Assembly (NCBI GenBank): GCA_030704615.1
Contig: CM060734.1
Span: forward strand, 44,472,042 to 44,532,041
From: Takakia lepidozioides
Taxonomy: Eukaryota; Streptophyta; Takakiopsida; Takakiales; Takakiaceae
Direction of reading: 5' to 3'
Length of the DNA: 60,000 nucleotides
Positions 1 to 12,440 of this stretch are shown here, piece after piece (the first letter of the stretch is position 1; every line of letters begins with the position of its first letter). The notes beneath the pieces are model-generated. The model had not been told where the DNA came from and ran no database searches. It worked only from the letters and a program-made list of their open reading frames with translations. A program made the position numbers and the translations under genes.

Positions 1-3000
1 AGGGCCAAGTTTTTGCCAAGAGCTCAAAAACTGGACCCCGACCCTCTAAAACATTTATATCTTGAGATTTACTAAGGCCCTGCAAAACTGACCGTTGGAA
101 TATACTCTCAACTACCCCACCTACGACCACAAAAATCCCTGTCTAAAGTGCTGCTAAGAAAACAAAAACATCAAGTAAATAGGGAAAAAAAAGTGCTTTT
201 TCTATCGAATTTCCCATCTGCAAACTGGTCTGACATGACACTCTCCAGAATCTGGTGCCCTGTCATATTAGACACCTTCCCTGCAAATTTCATCTTTTTC
301 TGACATAATCTCAGGTGGGCTGCTTTGTATGCTAAAAAATGGGGGGTCAAATTTGGGGTTTTCCTTCGGGCAGGCAAAAAGGTTTGTTCAGAAAATTGAG
401 GAAAACTTTTGAGCCGTTAATTTGACAATCGCTCCGGTGGGAATGTTGTGGGTGGGTATGGCTTTTCCTCAAAAACATTTCGGGCCAATCTGAGTCTCCT
501 ACTAGGTCTTTTTACCCCCTGCCCATGAGACTTGCAATTGCACCTATGTGGGCCTATAATTTTTGCTCTCTTGTGGAGGGTTTTAGGGGGTGCCTCATCC
601 TACCCGTCCCTAAATTGATCAGGCCTCCACACCTCCCAAGGCATGTCCACCCCCCACCCAGGTTCGGGCCACCCCAATGTTTATTGGGTTTTGGGGTCAC
701 CCACCCCATGCGTTCATGGGCCACCCATGCCGGAAATGTGTCCAGGGTTTCATGACGGAAAAACGAAACTCACCGGATTTCACAAAGTGGACGGAAAATG
801 CCAACAAGATTTGAATTTGGATGAATGTGGGAGGTTTCTACGTCCATACTTCCATGAATGATGTTGGATGAATTTGGATGAGTTAGGATGAAATTGGAGG
901 GGTATTTGGATCTTTGAATTGCCTAAGTCCTAAGTGCACCAACTTGTCCATTTTGGCCCTAAACCCTCCCTTTGTTGCAATAGTAAAAAATGTCGAAGAA
1001 GCATCTCCCGGCAGCTCTCTAGACAACACCAAACCACGCCCGGAGCTACCATCGCCATTGATTCCAGCTTGGGGATTAGGCATGGAGATCTCCAAGGTAG
1101 GTCGGTTGCGGTGCCATTTAGGGCGTAAGTGGCGCAATAAAGGGTGTTGGGAGACATGCCACCCTGCCATGGGGCCGCATGGAATTTCACCCTAACCTGA
1201 CCCTAGTTGCCATGTCATCCTCAGGGCAGGTTAGATGGTGGAAAAGGGCCTCAAAATCCGGAGTGTGGCGGACTCTACGCTCTCCACCTGGTAATTGCCG
1301 GGTCGTATGACCAATTGGGAAATACCACGTCATACCTGACTTGATTTCCGATCAAATGAGCCTATGTGGGCCCACAGGCTTAACCTCAGGGATAACCAGC
1401 CTATTTTCTAAACCCAACCCACCCAAGCTCGGTCGTTTTGACGCTTAGACTCAATTTTCGATGTTTACAAGCTCGATTTTTGGTAATTATACCCGCCATG
1501 GCGAAGATGTCATTACTCATTTACCTTATTGCCCCGAAAGGGGTGATAGATCCAAAAGGTTTACACCTGATGCCTTGCCACTCTAGGTACCTTGTATCCA
1601 CATTGGCAGACAATTCTGTATTTAAGTTATGCCTGGTATGCATCTATTCACTCTTTCAGGTTTGTGCAGGAGACTTGCGGGAGGATGTTCACATCATGAT
1701 GGTGTGTCTGTGTACAGGAGAGTCACACCAACCAGTGTTAGCAATCATCACTGTCACTGGCAAATCTGCACTACAAAAGGCCACTAATCTTATGCTTGGC
1801 ACTTTCATAGGAATCATGGTTGTGATTGCAACTTTTGTTTACCAACTACGCCACTCTTGATTGTACACAGTGTACACCCATGCCATGGATCTCTTACTAG
1901 CAATGATACTTGAATATGTGTTAGATTCGGGTGCCCCAGAAGTGATACCTAACGTCCAGGCAGACCAGAACAAGTGGGTTTGCACTGAATTTTTGCAGAG
2001 AACACGTGGGTTTGCAGGGAATTTTTAGGTAGGGGTGTAGTAATCAATCTACCACCAGTAAAAATGTGACTCGGGAAACTATTGCACCGGCCCAGACAGT
2101 GCTAATACTGTTGCAAAGTGTTGCAAATTCGACTTGTGTTAGATCCTCTACTAGGGGTCTTCTGATTCCTGTGCAGTTTGGTCTCTTCACCCACCAGACT
2201 ACTGGAGACTCCCCTGATGTCTGGCCCTCCCCATTATGGGACAGGACGATAGGACGAGGATATTAATTGGAAGCACAAGAAGAAAAGTGATTAGAAACTA
2301 AAGAAATCTCCATCCCTCTTCCTTTAAATTGTTTTTTTTTAATAAAAAGACTCATTAGGTAGTATTAATTTATTAATCTAAATCTATTAATCTTCTTCTA
2401 TGGCTACAAGAACATGGTTTTTTGATAAGGCATTTGTAAATAAAAGCATAGTAACATGACTGGAGACATAGAAGTTGGATGCCAAAGCTGGGATGGATCA
2501 TGTCATGGTTGTGTTCCCATGGAACCGGAACATCCCAACCGGGACGGTGATTTCTGCCTGCGTCTACATCGTCCTAGACCCAGGGCCCAGAGCCCCCATA
2601 AGACAAAAGCACGGAGGATGGCATGGCCTGTCTTCCACTTGCCTTCTCAACTTCCATGAAATGTGACTAGGCCCAGTAGCAAGCAGTCTCGCCAAGCCGG
2701 AGGGACTCTTTGACGTACAAGTACCTGCACCCTACAGTCCCTACTTGTCTTCATGTGATGGCAAACTGTCCTTTCAATTCCAGTGATAAAAAGCTGCTCC
2801 CATACAACTAAAAATCCACATTCCAATCAATCCTACTCAAGATACTCACTCAATCATTATGTTGTACAAAAACATTTGTCCCCTTTAACCCAAGGATGTG
2901 CCTAAACCCTAAACCCTTCCTCTGCGTAAAGCAATGAGATGATTACACAGGGGTGTGCATTACACAGAGTATGATCGGCACTGTGCATTATACTTTTTTG

Positions 3001-3187
3001 TAATGCCCTCATACTCGTGGCTGCCTATTACGCTGTATGGCGGAACAATATTAACGAAGAGAAATCAGGCCCAGTTCTTTACTTTTATTCAAGGCTGTGG
3101 TGAATTAACCAATGCGATAGCAAAGAGCAGAAAAGAGCAGTGAATGTGACATGTAATGTTGGAATGCCCACCGCAAGGTCTTCCTCA
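1..3187. other. Gene-poor flank, no supported gene
   Basis: I see short open frames only, the longest being about 140 codons at 1438-1860, with no recognisable domain and no convincing splice partners. The frame at 1438-1860 ends in a hydrophobic segment but lacks other support. At about 2902-2917 there are two copies of the plant telomere-type heptamer CCTAAAC, which is also a known promoter telo-box; two copies are too few to call a telomeric tract. Confidence 0.5.
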
Positions 3188-6100
3188 TCAAGAAGTACGG
3201 CTTCTAACCAACATTGGAAATCCATCTTTGGGGATGAAGGTCCTTTTCAGTTTGTAGTTGTCTCGGACTTCATCAGCTCCCAACCGATCCCACCTGCCAA
3301 GCCGAGTCTAGTACATGTGTGAAAATGCTGAAGACAACAAATGCATGCTGATATGTACTGTCTCTTGGGCATGTCATCGAGAATGGGTCCTTTGCAACAC
3401 ATTACAAAAAGCCAGATATAAATGAATGGTTATTATAAATGATTTATCAATCATTTGTATTATCAATCACGAGCAAAGAGGCACTTATCTATGCTAACTA
3501 AGGTTAGCATCATATATATATATACAATATGAGCACAGATACTATTTTACATTTCCATGCGAGCAATATATTGCCTTATGGCCTCCCGTCTTGGCTATTT
3601 TTTCCAAGACACCTTTTTAATATGAATTACAGGGCCTGACCAGATATAGTTATTAAAAAAAAAGAGCACATAATGCAACATTACATCACCAATCACTATA
3701 CAAAACTTGTAATTACTGCATAACAATAAACATGTTACCTGCATTTGGCCACAAGGTGGTGTACCACAAAGAGGAATACCGCTCGTGCTACGTCTTGTCC
3801 TGGGCATGAGTGTGCGCCGGCTCCGAAAGGAAAAAATGTGTTGGGTTTGAGAGGTGTCTGTTATGGTAATACACAAATAAATTACATTTGGATACACTAC
3901 AAAAAGCTAAATGACTTGGGCAAATTTGTTAAATGCTTACATGATATAATTGAAGTTGAGAAAATGCAACAACACCAACAGTCAGTCAGTCGCTCGGTTG
4001 GATAGTGCACTGAGTGCCACCCAGATAATTTTGGGGGTCAAATCCTGCTACCTTGACGGATGTGGTATATTCTTCTCCCCCTTCCCTGGGTGTACCATTT
4101 GGCGCCTTCATGGCAATTTCCTCTCACTATTAAGGGGCATGATTTGTGAGCTGTCGCTGCCAGGCATCCCTTAAAAATAAAATAAAAAGCAAAAGAAGCA
4201 ACAACAATACATGTCTTTAGATTATCATACTTAATTACTATAACACCAGTGGCAATTTAGATACCTACTAAAGTAACATAATATATATTTATTTATTTAT
4301 TTATTTATATTTAGAACAGTCAGCAAACTGTGAAAAGGCAGTGAGGGGAGGTTAAATGAAAGGTTAAATGAAAGGGTTGATAGTGTAATGTGCTGTATAA
4401 TTTCAAGTAACTTTATGTTATAGGGCCCACCCCTGTAAAGGGGCAGTAGCCACAAGGCAAAGTGGCTCTTAGTTACGCGAGCCCCGGCCGGAGTCTTCTC
4501 TCTAACTTTGTGTTAAAATATTTACTATTAGTGTTTTAAATATTCTTTTTACTAGATATTACGTTATTCTACTAGACACACATTATCATTTCCTAGCATG
4601 TTGAAAATTCCTAATTGACATGACTCACCACAACACCGTCACACCAATGAAAGCTTTGGACACACCTAAAGGATAGTTGCCCACATATTCTCCATTGCCT
4701 TCACAATCATGCAAAGTCTGTGTCCTTAAGGGGCATAGCCACCAAATACACAACATGCACAACACACTGAAGAGTTTTGGATAGAAACATACTTGGAACC
4801 TAGATGGGTTGAACATCAGTGGGTCTGGATAAATATTTGGGTCTGTATGAACAGAAGCTAATGCTCCCCATACCAACGAACCTTTTGGAATTTCGTAGCC
4901 TGCAGTCACATGTTATGATGTGCACTCACAAGTCACATATAGAAACATGAGATGCATGGATTGAGCTTTGTACTAAACAAGTGAAATAGATATAGCAATA
5001 ATTTTATAACTTCAGATTCTCCATTGTATCATGATCAAATTTATTGAAATTACATGTATGTGTGTCATACTTGTAGAGGACTTGTACATCCAGAACTGTC
5101 TGCCTATGGTGAAATATGGGAATAAGAGCGAGACTCTAGGCTGTGGTGACTTCATATACATCCGAGCTGCACCAAAAAATTCACCATTGTGCAACCTTTT
5201 TTTTGGTTCTAAGTTCAAACTGATCATCTTACATTTGAAGTTATCAATAATTTAATAGCAATTATATGATATATATGAACCAAATTTACCTTTAAAAGTA
5301 ACAGTTTCGGCAGCTTGTCTTGATAGCAATAAGCCGAATGAATGAAGCCGCAAAACCTCATCAATTACCTAGAGGTCACATTGTTGCACACATGTGCGTC
5401 TTAAAATACATGTAAATAGACAAGTTTGCATTTCAAATACACAGTAACAAAGAGGACAGAAATGACTCTTGACCTTCGTCCACATGTATCACAATTGGAA
5501 ATGTCCATGCTCCAAACGTAAGTCGAATAAAAAACATTTTATAATATGGATGTAGAATACGTACCTGTACTGTAAGAGGCATGGATGATTTTATGTTGAA
5601 CCATTGCAAAGAGTGATCCTCCAGCATTTTCTTTTGTACTCCATCCTGCTCTGACTGTGCAATCATTGTACACACCATACCAAGCAAGCATTGAGATGTA
5701 ACAACTTGGACTGTGATTTATGATCCAATTCATGTTCACATTGATGAAATACATTCATTATTCAAGAGCCCAGTAAGTCATTTTAGGTTTCACTGGGTTG
5801 TAATTTGGAGACTTCCACTTAGTCTTCAAATGCTTATAATAAGCAAAATCTGAACTGAGATATGTTATGCCATCAAATGTTGATATGATTTTGTTGGCAA
5901 CAATACCTGAATGGATTCTCGCACTCTTGGATAGTCGTGAAGATACTTGATAAGCCATGGAAGCACACTTGATACTGTAAACATGAATGTAAAGAAAACG
6001 CCAAAGATAATGCAAGCCATGTCATAATGTGAATAGTTGTGGGTCTTATCCGCCTTATCCGCCATTATGAAGCCTAAAAGGTCTTTTCGTTGGCATCCTT

Positions 6101-7766
6101 CTTCAATCCTCTTTGTTATGCATTTCTGAATGCGGCCAATAAATGCTTCCCGGGCCTGCATAATATGACCACAAATAGAAGAAACCATCCTTTCAGGCAA
6201 CACCAACACATACAACCAATTTGTATCCAAACCACGGCTGAACAATGAGTAACAAAAATCATGTACGATAACCCCTCAACAGTCACATTCAAGAAGAGCA
6301 ACGGGACACCCCAAGATTGAAGAGAGTGACTAGGATGGTGAAGGGGAGCATCACCTGGAATGCCTTGTAGTAGGCGAAAGGGGGAAGATTGATTGGTACA
6401 CTCATCAACCCTCTTTTAATCATCTCCACCTCTTCTTGCACACCCTCTAGTTCTTTGTCTGCCGTCTCCGTCCACCCAAGGTCCATAAACGTAAGAATGG
6501 TAAACTGCAAAAACACCACGCAAAAAATGTTTAGTATCAGCAAGACTGGCTTGTATAATGCTCAATGCATGACAAACTGCTGCTGCTAAATTAACTCAGT
6601 TGAAAGATTCATGGGCTTTCGTGTGGAGGTACCGTAAGTGTCTCCTGAACTGCATTCACTCTCCCCATCTGTATCCAAGACTCAACTGCTTCACACGCTC
6701 GGCGGTTGATATGGGGGAAACTGTTTCGGAGATTCTGACCCGAGAATACTCCCAATGTCATCTTATAGGCATAAACTTTTGCAGCCAATAGTTCTTCGTC
6801 GGTAACGTTTTTTCGGAACGCTAGCTCCAACACAAATTTTGGGTACTTCACAGGGAGTGCACGGGCAGATGAAGCGAGAAACTTGATAGACTCAGGAGAG
6901 TTCAAGACGATGATGGGGTAGCCCAATATTGACATTCGGTAAAGCTCTCCACATCTGCAGGCAGGGTCCATCCACGTCATAATTGGTTCGTCTACAAGAA
7001 AATCCACGCACAGTGCAATTTTAAATTTTAGTGAACTCCCTGCTGGGACTAACTGGGGACCTATACAGACAAAATGGGAAGAACCGTCGGGTTTGTGCGG
7101 CAGTCGGAGATCTCTAGGCTCCAAGGCTTGCGGACTGTGCTTCTTAGTACCCCTCACTTGAGCACATACATTCCGGCGATCTCAAGAGAGATACTCTAGA
7201 GAAGCTTTACAGTGTCGGCACTAAATAATAATAAAAATACCTTTCTCCGAAGTTTTCATAAATTTCCACCTTACATGTTCAATTTTCAGATTCTTAATTT
7301 CAAAAACACATCACACAACTCCTTCATTGTGTTGAAATTTTGAGATTCAGCAATGGCATGTCTATATTTTTTCTAGTCAAATAAATATTCGGCACTCAAG
7401 TACCAGGCTCATCTGATAGCTATACTCACGAACGAAATGCATGTGCATATTACCAAGAATCTATTGGGGTCTTGACGTATATAATCCTTGCCACCAAATA
7501 CGCCCCATGCATGATTCATGACTGCTTAAGAATGAAAACCTGAGAAAGCGCTCGCGGAGGAACGTATGTAATCCTTGCCACAAAATTCGAGGGCCTTCTC
7601 CAACAAAGGGCAGACTCCAGCTGATTGCAGGTACCAGCTTCACTGACTCGTCGCTTGTAACAGTTTGTTTTCTGGAACTTTGGGATGCGAAGCTTGAAGC
7701 GAGTATTCCCAGCATCACGACCAGAGTTGCCCATGCCCATGGTGAAACGGCAACCTCAACCTCCAT
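3188..7766 (-). CDS. Cytochrome P450, CYP85-clan type, nine exons, apparently intact
   Basis: The predicted protein is a haem-thiolate monooxygenase anchored in the endoplasmic reticulum; the substrate cannot be read from sequence. Exons, in transcript order on the minus strand: 7766-7540, 6954-6633, 6504-6355, 6155-5907, 5654-5565, 5368-5290, 4899-4793, 3857-3739, 3293-3188. All introns are GT-AG, phases agree at every junction, and the sum is 1449 nt, that is 482 residues plus TGA. Residues about 10-26 form a hydrophobic N-terminal anchor. The K-helix motif EVLR lies at about 350-353, PSRF at about 404-407, and the haem motif PFGAGAHSCPG carries its cysteine at about 426. The stretch PLKPNTFFPFGAG resembles ABA 8'-hydroxylase (CYP707A) and CYP85-clan relatives, which also often have nine exons. 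Oddity: the I-helix reads FFTFMFTVSS where the family usually has AGxDTT; the threonine is kept but the acidic residue is replaced by phenylalanine. I chose the ATG at 7766 because it directly precedes the anchor. Gene model confidence is high; subfamily is uncertain. Confidence 0.88.
3975..4185 (+). repeat. SINE-like insertion in P450 intron 7
   Basis: A box-B-like stretch (GGTCAAATCC) near 4039-4048 follows a weak box-A-like stretch (GGTTGGATAGTGC) near 3995, and the unit ends in an A-rich tail near 4172-4190. This is the layout of a tRNA-derived SINE. No target duplication was identified, so the ends are approximate. It sits entirely inside an intron and does not disturb the coding sequence. 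Confidence 0.4.
4418..4515 (+). repeat. SINE 3' body, related to the copy at 56690-56917
   Basis: The segment carries GGGCAGTAGCC, then TTACGCGAGCCCCGG, then a T/C-rich end. The same order (GGCAGTAGCC, TTACGC, a GC-rich hairpin-like stretch, GTCT) occurs on the minus strand inside 56690-56917. I infer a shared SINE family with this copy lacking its tRNA-like head. It lies in P450 intron 7. Confidence 0.4.
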
Positions 7767-8940
7767 CTCCCCTGGGCCAGCAACTTCCAGACTATATATC
7801 TGCAGGGAGAACCATGTATTAGAGTAAGTCATCACATTAAAGAAAACAATAAATGTCGGAGCCTCTTAGCTCAGGAGAATGTTCTTCAGAAATATACAGT
7901 TTCCAATGTTTATATTTTGCAGACACTTCTATAACTCACAGATGGAGCACACACTTTGCTAGATAGACGTAGACCTTCAGTCTGTACACCACAATGCATG
8001 ACGTCGAGCACACCACAACTTCCTAAATCTGTTCAAGTCACATTAGTGAGGATAAACACATGGGAACGTATGATGTCTTGGACAGCTATGGGCCTTGACC
8101 TCTCAAACTTGCAATAAGTATAACTGGGGAAGAAAATTATACAGGTTAAGTGGGATCTGTCTGTAAGATAGTCTCTGCAGCACACCCTCACCTAGATGTA
8201 CCACTTGATCTTCGTGATCAGGTTGCGGGAGGCTGGAAGCCCGCACTCAGGTGGAAGAGGCTTCCAGCTAAATTGAAGATCATTGATTATGTGGATATGT
8301 TTCCTACCTAGGCCCGGTGTGGCAGTGAAGGCTAGAGGTTAAAATCTGCCCACGAACCTCTTCAAAGCGTTGCTTGGAAGGCGTCGAGAGAATGCACCCT
8401 GATTGCCTAGCTCCGACCAAATGATATCCTGAAGCAGCTTCTGCAGCTTGGAGGAGGCACGGCTCGGACTGAATGGAGAGAAGGGCTCCCGAATGAGCAG
8501 TTAAATATTATCGTACCAACTTTACCAAGTGTGGTCTCCCCGTCGTCACTATCGGGTGCCAGTCGCACGGAACTAGAGCCATCAAAGCCTAGTCCTGCTT
8601 CTGGCCTCTTGCGATTGGGAGTTACGTAGCGGCTAATAAAATCGTACGCCATTGCGACAGGGACTCCTGAGCCTAAAGTGCACGGATAAAATGGGATGGA
8701 GCTGTGAGATTCACAGCTCGGCCCTCGGGAGAGTAATGCTTGGGACACGAGGAATGCGCCCCTGCCGATTGTGCAGAGATCATTGCTTCCCAGTAATTAA
8801 ACGACTTGTTCGTATGTACTAGACAATCTGCCCCCAAAATCCTGTACGTGGAGAAATGATGACTTGTCGAAAGTTTACACCAGTGTTGTGCGGGTAAATG
8901 GATTCTTGCTTACCCTCCGAGTAAGGGTAAATAAAAATCA
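7767..8940. other. Region upstream of the P450, no recognised gene
   Basis: This stretch includes the presumed promoter and 5' untranslated region of the minus-strand P450. An open frame of 113 codons on the minus strand at 8407-8748 has no recognised domain and no clear splice signals, so I do not call it a gene. I see no convincing TATA box at a fixed distance. Confidence 0.4.
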
Positions 8941-8944
8941 ATGG

Positions 8945-9062
8945 ATTATTTATCCTCAGGGTAAGGGTAAATTATTTATATGTCCATTTATTTATCCTGC
9001 GGATAAGGATAAATTATATATATGTCCATTTATTTACCCTGGGTAAGGAGAAATGATTTACC
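8945..9062. repeat. Tandem repeat of about 42 bp, each unit palindromic
   Basis: Three imperfect units start near 8947, 8988 and 9030. Each begins TTATTTATCC or TTATTTACCC, continues through a short centre into GGATAA or GGGTAA, and the first two end ATATGTCCAT. The palindromic core changes together on both arms (ATCC with GGAT, ACCC with GGGT), so each unit can form a hairpin. Confidence 0.6.
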
Positions 9063-9100
9063 CTTTTTATACCCATGGGGTAAATAAAGGATAAATTGAA

Positions 9101-9102
<2 letters not shown>

Positions 9103-9153
<51 letters not shown>
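9103..9153. repeat. (AT)n microsatellite
   Basis: About 51 bp of uninterrupted AT dinucleotides directly follow the palindromic repeat block. Confidence 0.95.
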
Positions 9154-9156
<3 letters not shown>

Positions 9157-9356
9157 ATTATGCTCAACTCAAAAAATATAACTAATTAATTCAGATAATC
9201 AATTTTTGGTCTATTTTTCAGTTTAGTATGAGGCTCATTGTATCATATATTGTGAATAATTATATAATTATGAGAGATGATCATGAGCGTGTTTTTTCAC
9301 ACCAAAGATAATAGTTAGACAAAAGAAAACCCTGTAGGAGTGCTAGATGCCTCTCA

Positions 9357-9415
9357 TTTTTATTTTTATTTTGTTTTTTGTTTTAAGGAAAGGGGACAGG
9401 GGCCCTTTTAATCAA
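9357..9415 (-). repeat. Retroposon 3'-tail-like module
   Basis: A T-rich run is followed by AAGGAAAGGGGACAGGGGCC and an A/T end. On the minus strand this reads as GGCCCC-TGTCCCC-TTTCC followed by an A-rich tail. Related modules occur at 54769-54825 (same orientation) and 55225-55277 (opposite). I infer the poly(A) end of a LINE or SINE family; the upstream body was not recognised. Confidence 0.4.
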
Positions 9416-11587
9416 ATTAATTAAATAACGGTTCACAAACAGGTGGAAAAAATAACCACCAGGGAGGCTCCCCGTGACCATAGCATACGAGCTATCTAAA
9501 GAGAGGGATACTCTTTGCAGAGTGGGATAAAATGGGGAGAAGTTCTAAGCAAAGCTGCAGGGCAGAACGAACTGAGAAAGGAACTGCATAATGCTGCTAA
9601 GCAGCAGTATGTGCAAGTCTAAACAGAGGAGATACAGGTAGCAAAAGATAAAGGGAAGTAACCATGATGTCTGCAAGGTACAAGACGAGACCAGAGCCCA
9701 GCAGGCTGGTGACAAGTGCATGGCTGAGCCGAGGGTAAATCTGCAAAACCAGAAAAGTCTGGAAACAGGCAGGAAAGATTGCCATGGACAGCCACCTGCA
9801 AACACCAGGAGCCTGAAGACAGCCAAAGCTAGCTATCTAAAAACGAAGTTGGGTTTTAAACAGGTGACCCAAGCCTTCTTGTGCCGCCAATTGAAGTCTC
9901 CATCGTCACCTTCAACAGGGGACATCCCAAGCGGCAGGAGTGGAGACTTGCCAGCAAAATCCCCTCATTTTTGGATAGGTAATTGGGTCTTTAAGTCTCA
10001 CTTGTGGGCTAGGACGCACGGACGCGGGGTCTCCCAAGTAGTCAGGAAACGCTCAAGCATTTTTATCTCAGGATATTTGTAATCTATATTTGTCACTATT
10101 AATATTATAGAGAGATATATATATATATATATATATCCTTAAAAATATTATATTTGTCACTATTTGTAATCTATATTCGCGTGAGGCTAATCCTAGATTA
10201 CAAATATCCCGAGGCCTATTCAGGAATGTCATCAGTCGGGTCGTTTAGCTGAAGGAGGGTTACTGTACTACTTGATCCCATATCAAGTTGCTGGGTAAAT
10301 CCTGGCTGTTAGGACCTCTTACGCCATTCCAGCTAGCGTCTTCACTTTCCACGGCTTGCCTTCATTGGACGGCCAAGTCTCGCCCTTGTATATGAAGCCT
10401 CTCGCTCTCCCTGGCCGTGTGTCACACCCTTATTGAGCTATGTCGCATTGACTCGGATTATTTGCGACTCCCAATCGCTCCTCCTGTAAAGAGGGAGAAA
10501 AATGCCGAACAGATATGATGAATTAAATCTCCTGTAGTTTTTAATGTCTGAACGATGGCGCTTATTGTTCTCGAAATTTGTCTTGCCTCTTTTTCTCCCA
10601 TTCATTGGTACTCAGTCGGTTGTGGATCTCCAAACTTTCTAGTTCATCTCTCAGACTATCTGCCCACTCCTATCCCCTCTTTTTAGCTCATTGTCATTTT
10701 ATCTTACACTAAAACTTGGTGCCACTGTATGTGAAATTCTCAGCAGCATTAGTCCCCTACTCCATCCATTGGACTCCTTTCTATTACTTGACTCGGTGTG
10801 TTTGTTCATAACATTCACCTCAAAATGGGGAAAATGAGGCCAAGAGAAATGATGAATTAAATTCCATATTGGTTTGACTGCCAGAATGATGGCACATATT
10901 TTTAGAACTGCTGATCTCTCTTGCCTCTTTTTGTCCAACTTAGTTTTTCGCTGGTGTGGTTTTCTACTTACTTTGTTCAAATGTTGTCAAAGTTGTATTG
11001 GACGTTGTGAGGATCAGATATGGAACAACTTCTCTTTAATTGGGTTCTTGTGGTGATTGCTTTGGTGCATACTGTTTGACTCTTTGCTACGCCTTTGCTA
11101 CACATTATTTAGTCATTCGGTCACCGTTACTTAGTTTGTTGTCCAGTTCTGCTGTTTTTGTTGACCTTTGTGCTAGTTCAGCAGGTTGCAGTGATAATGG
11201 GAGGTAAGGACAGTTGCTCAGATGTAACATCTTATGCACCTTTGATTTATGACTGACATCGTCCTTTGCACTTAATATACATCTGAGCAGTTCTCCTTAC
11301 CTTTTTGTGAAAATTACACTCTTCTCTTAGGGTTGTCACAATTCCGTTGGTCTGTTTCCATTAGCCTGTTGGAAGCCTTTTTACCAAGGAATCAGGTGCT
11401 TTCTTCCTAATTTGGGTTCAGGGCCTCATTCTTCCTTGAGTCTCTGGCATTCTTTTTCTGTATGTTGTTGATAGAATGGTTCGGAGCAGATTATGGCAGG
11501 TTATAAGATTCAATTGATATCCTGTTCATGTACAGTTGGACTAGGGTTTTCCTCTAGGAAGGTTAACCAAGTGATAATGTATGGCAG
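9416..11587. other. Non-coding stretch, no supported gene
   Basis: I see short frames only. An (AT) microsatellite lies at 10115-10136, flanked by two copies of a short phrase containing TTTGTCACTATT. Nothing else is interpretable. A stretch at about 11192-11215 weakly resembles the VVLMGK region of ribosomal protein P0 upstream of the exons at 11588-11960, but I do not call it. Confidence 0.4.
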
Positions 11588-11960
11588 GGTAATGTTGGGC
11601 TTATTTGCACCAAAGGTGATTTGAAGGAAGTAAGGGAGGAGGTTGCCAAATATGTGGTATGTTTTCCTATCTTCCATGCGTGTGGCCAAAAGCACTGCTC
11701 AATTGTGTTAATGTACATGTAGGTAAAAGGATCATAACCTGTACATCTGCTATGGGCCTTAACACGGTAGACAGATGTATTATCTCAGTAGTCATTGGCA
11801 AGAACTGGCTTGCAACACCTGGGTCCACATGTATTTTATCTTCATGTGATTGTTGGTGTAGGTTGGAGCCCCTGCTCGCGTGGGACTTGTGGCCCCCATT
11901 GACGTTGTAGTGCCGCCTGGCAACACTGGGCTGGATCCTTCCCAAACTTCTTTCTTTCAG
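11588..11960 (+). pseudogene. RPP0: Two exons of 60S acidic ribosomal protein P0 (gene fragment)
   Basis: P0 is the stalk-base protein of the large ribosomal subunit. Exon A (11588-11656, 23 codons) encodes GNVGLICTKGDLKEV and ends at a GTATGT donor. Exon B (11862-11960, 33 codons) follows a TAG acceptor and encodes [20 protein letters not shown], ending TSFFQ at another GTATGG donor. Order, phase and spacing match adjacent exons of plant P0, with a 205-bp intron kept. The N-terminal part and all exons after TSFFQ (which should begin VLNIPTK) are missing nearby, so this is a genomic fragment rather than a working gene. Retention of the intron shows that it arose by DNA copying, not from mRNA. 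Confidence 0.8.
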
Positions 11961-12189
11961 GTATGGATGTACAGCTGTGTCATCTATATTCTTGTCCATA
12001 ATAATCTGGACTTTTTGTGTATCTCCACAGGGAGGTTTGGTCAAATTCCAATGTGGAAATTAGTTTAAAATTGCTATGAAGATTGCCTGATATTTAGAAC
12101 TGAGTAGGGGATTTGCAAATTGAACCATTCCCTGATTGGACACCAGGGAGATTAAGTCCGAACATCCTTTTCAAAATTTAGTGGACTTT

Positions 12190-12440
12190 TCCAGGTGGCA
12201 CTTTTTTAAAAACTCCATATGGTATTATGAGCCGTGTTATGATACACTTTCCGGTGGCACTTCTATTGAGATTCCAGATGGCATTATAATAGACTTTCCA
12301 GGTGGCACTTTTTTTGAGATTCCAGATGGCATTATAATACACTTTTCAGGTGGCACTTTTTTTAATATTCCACATGGTATTTTGATATTCCAGATGGTCT
12401 TGTAATACACTTTCCAGGTACTTCTTTTGATGTGCCAGAT
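12190..12440. repeat. Imperfect tandem repeat, 48-60 bp units
   Basis: About five units begin CCAGGTGGCACTT (starts near 12193, 12251, 12299, 12347 and 12413) and contain ATTCCAGATGGCATTATAAT. The plus strand is open through most units as a repeating peptide phrase of the type GGTFFEIPDGIII. Unit length drifts and the last unit is degenerate. No gene context supports translation. Confidence 0.7.

Noticed and set aside
1438-1860. 140-codon frame with a hydrophobic C-terminus as a possible membrane protein gene
   Set aside because: No domain, no promoter or splice support; frames of this length are expected by chance in 60 kb.
2902-2917. CCTAAAC repeats as an interstitial telomere tract
   Set aside because: Only two units; more likely a chance match or telo-box-like motif.
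3893-3907. CACTACAAAAAGC as a CACTA transposon end inside P450 intron 7
   Set aside because: No subterminal repeats and no matching second terminus were seen; the phrase is short enough to be chance.
11192-11215. VAVIMGGK-like stretch as an upstream exon of the ribosomal protein P0 fragment
   Set aside because: Too short, imperfect against VVLMGKNT, and not followed by the expected exon sequence.
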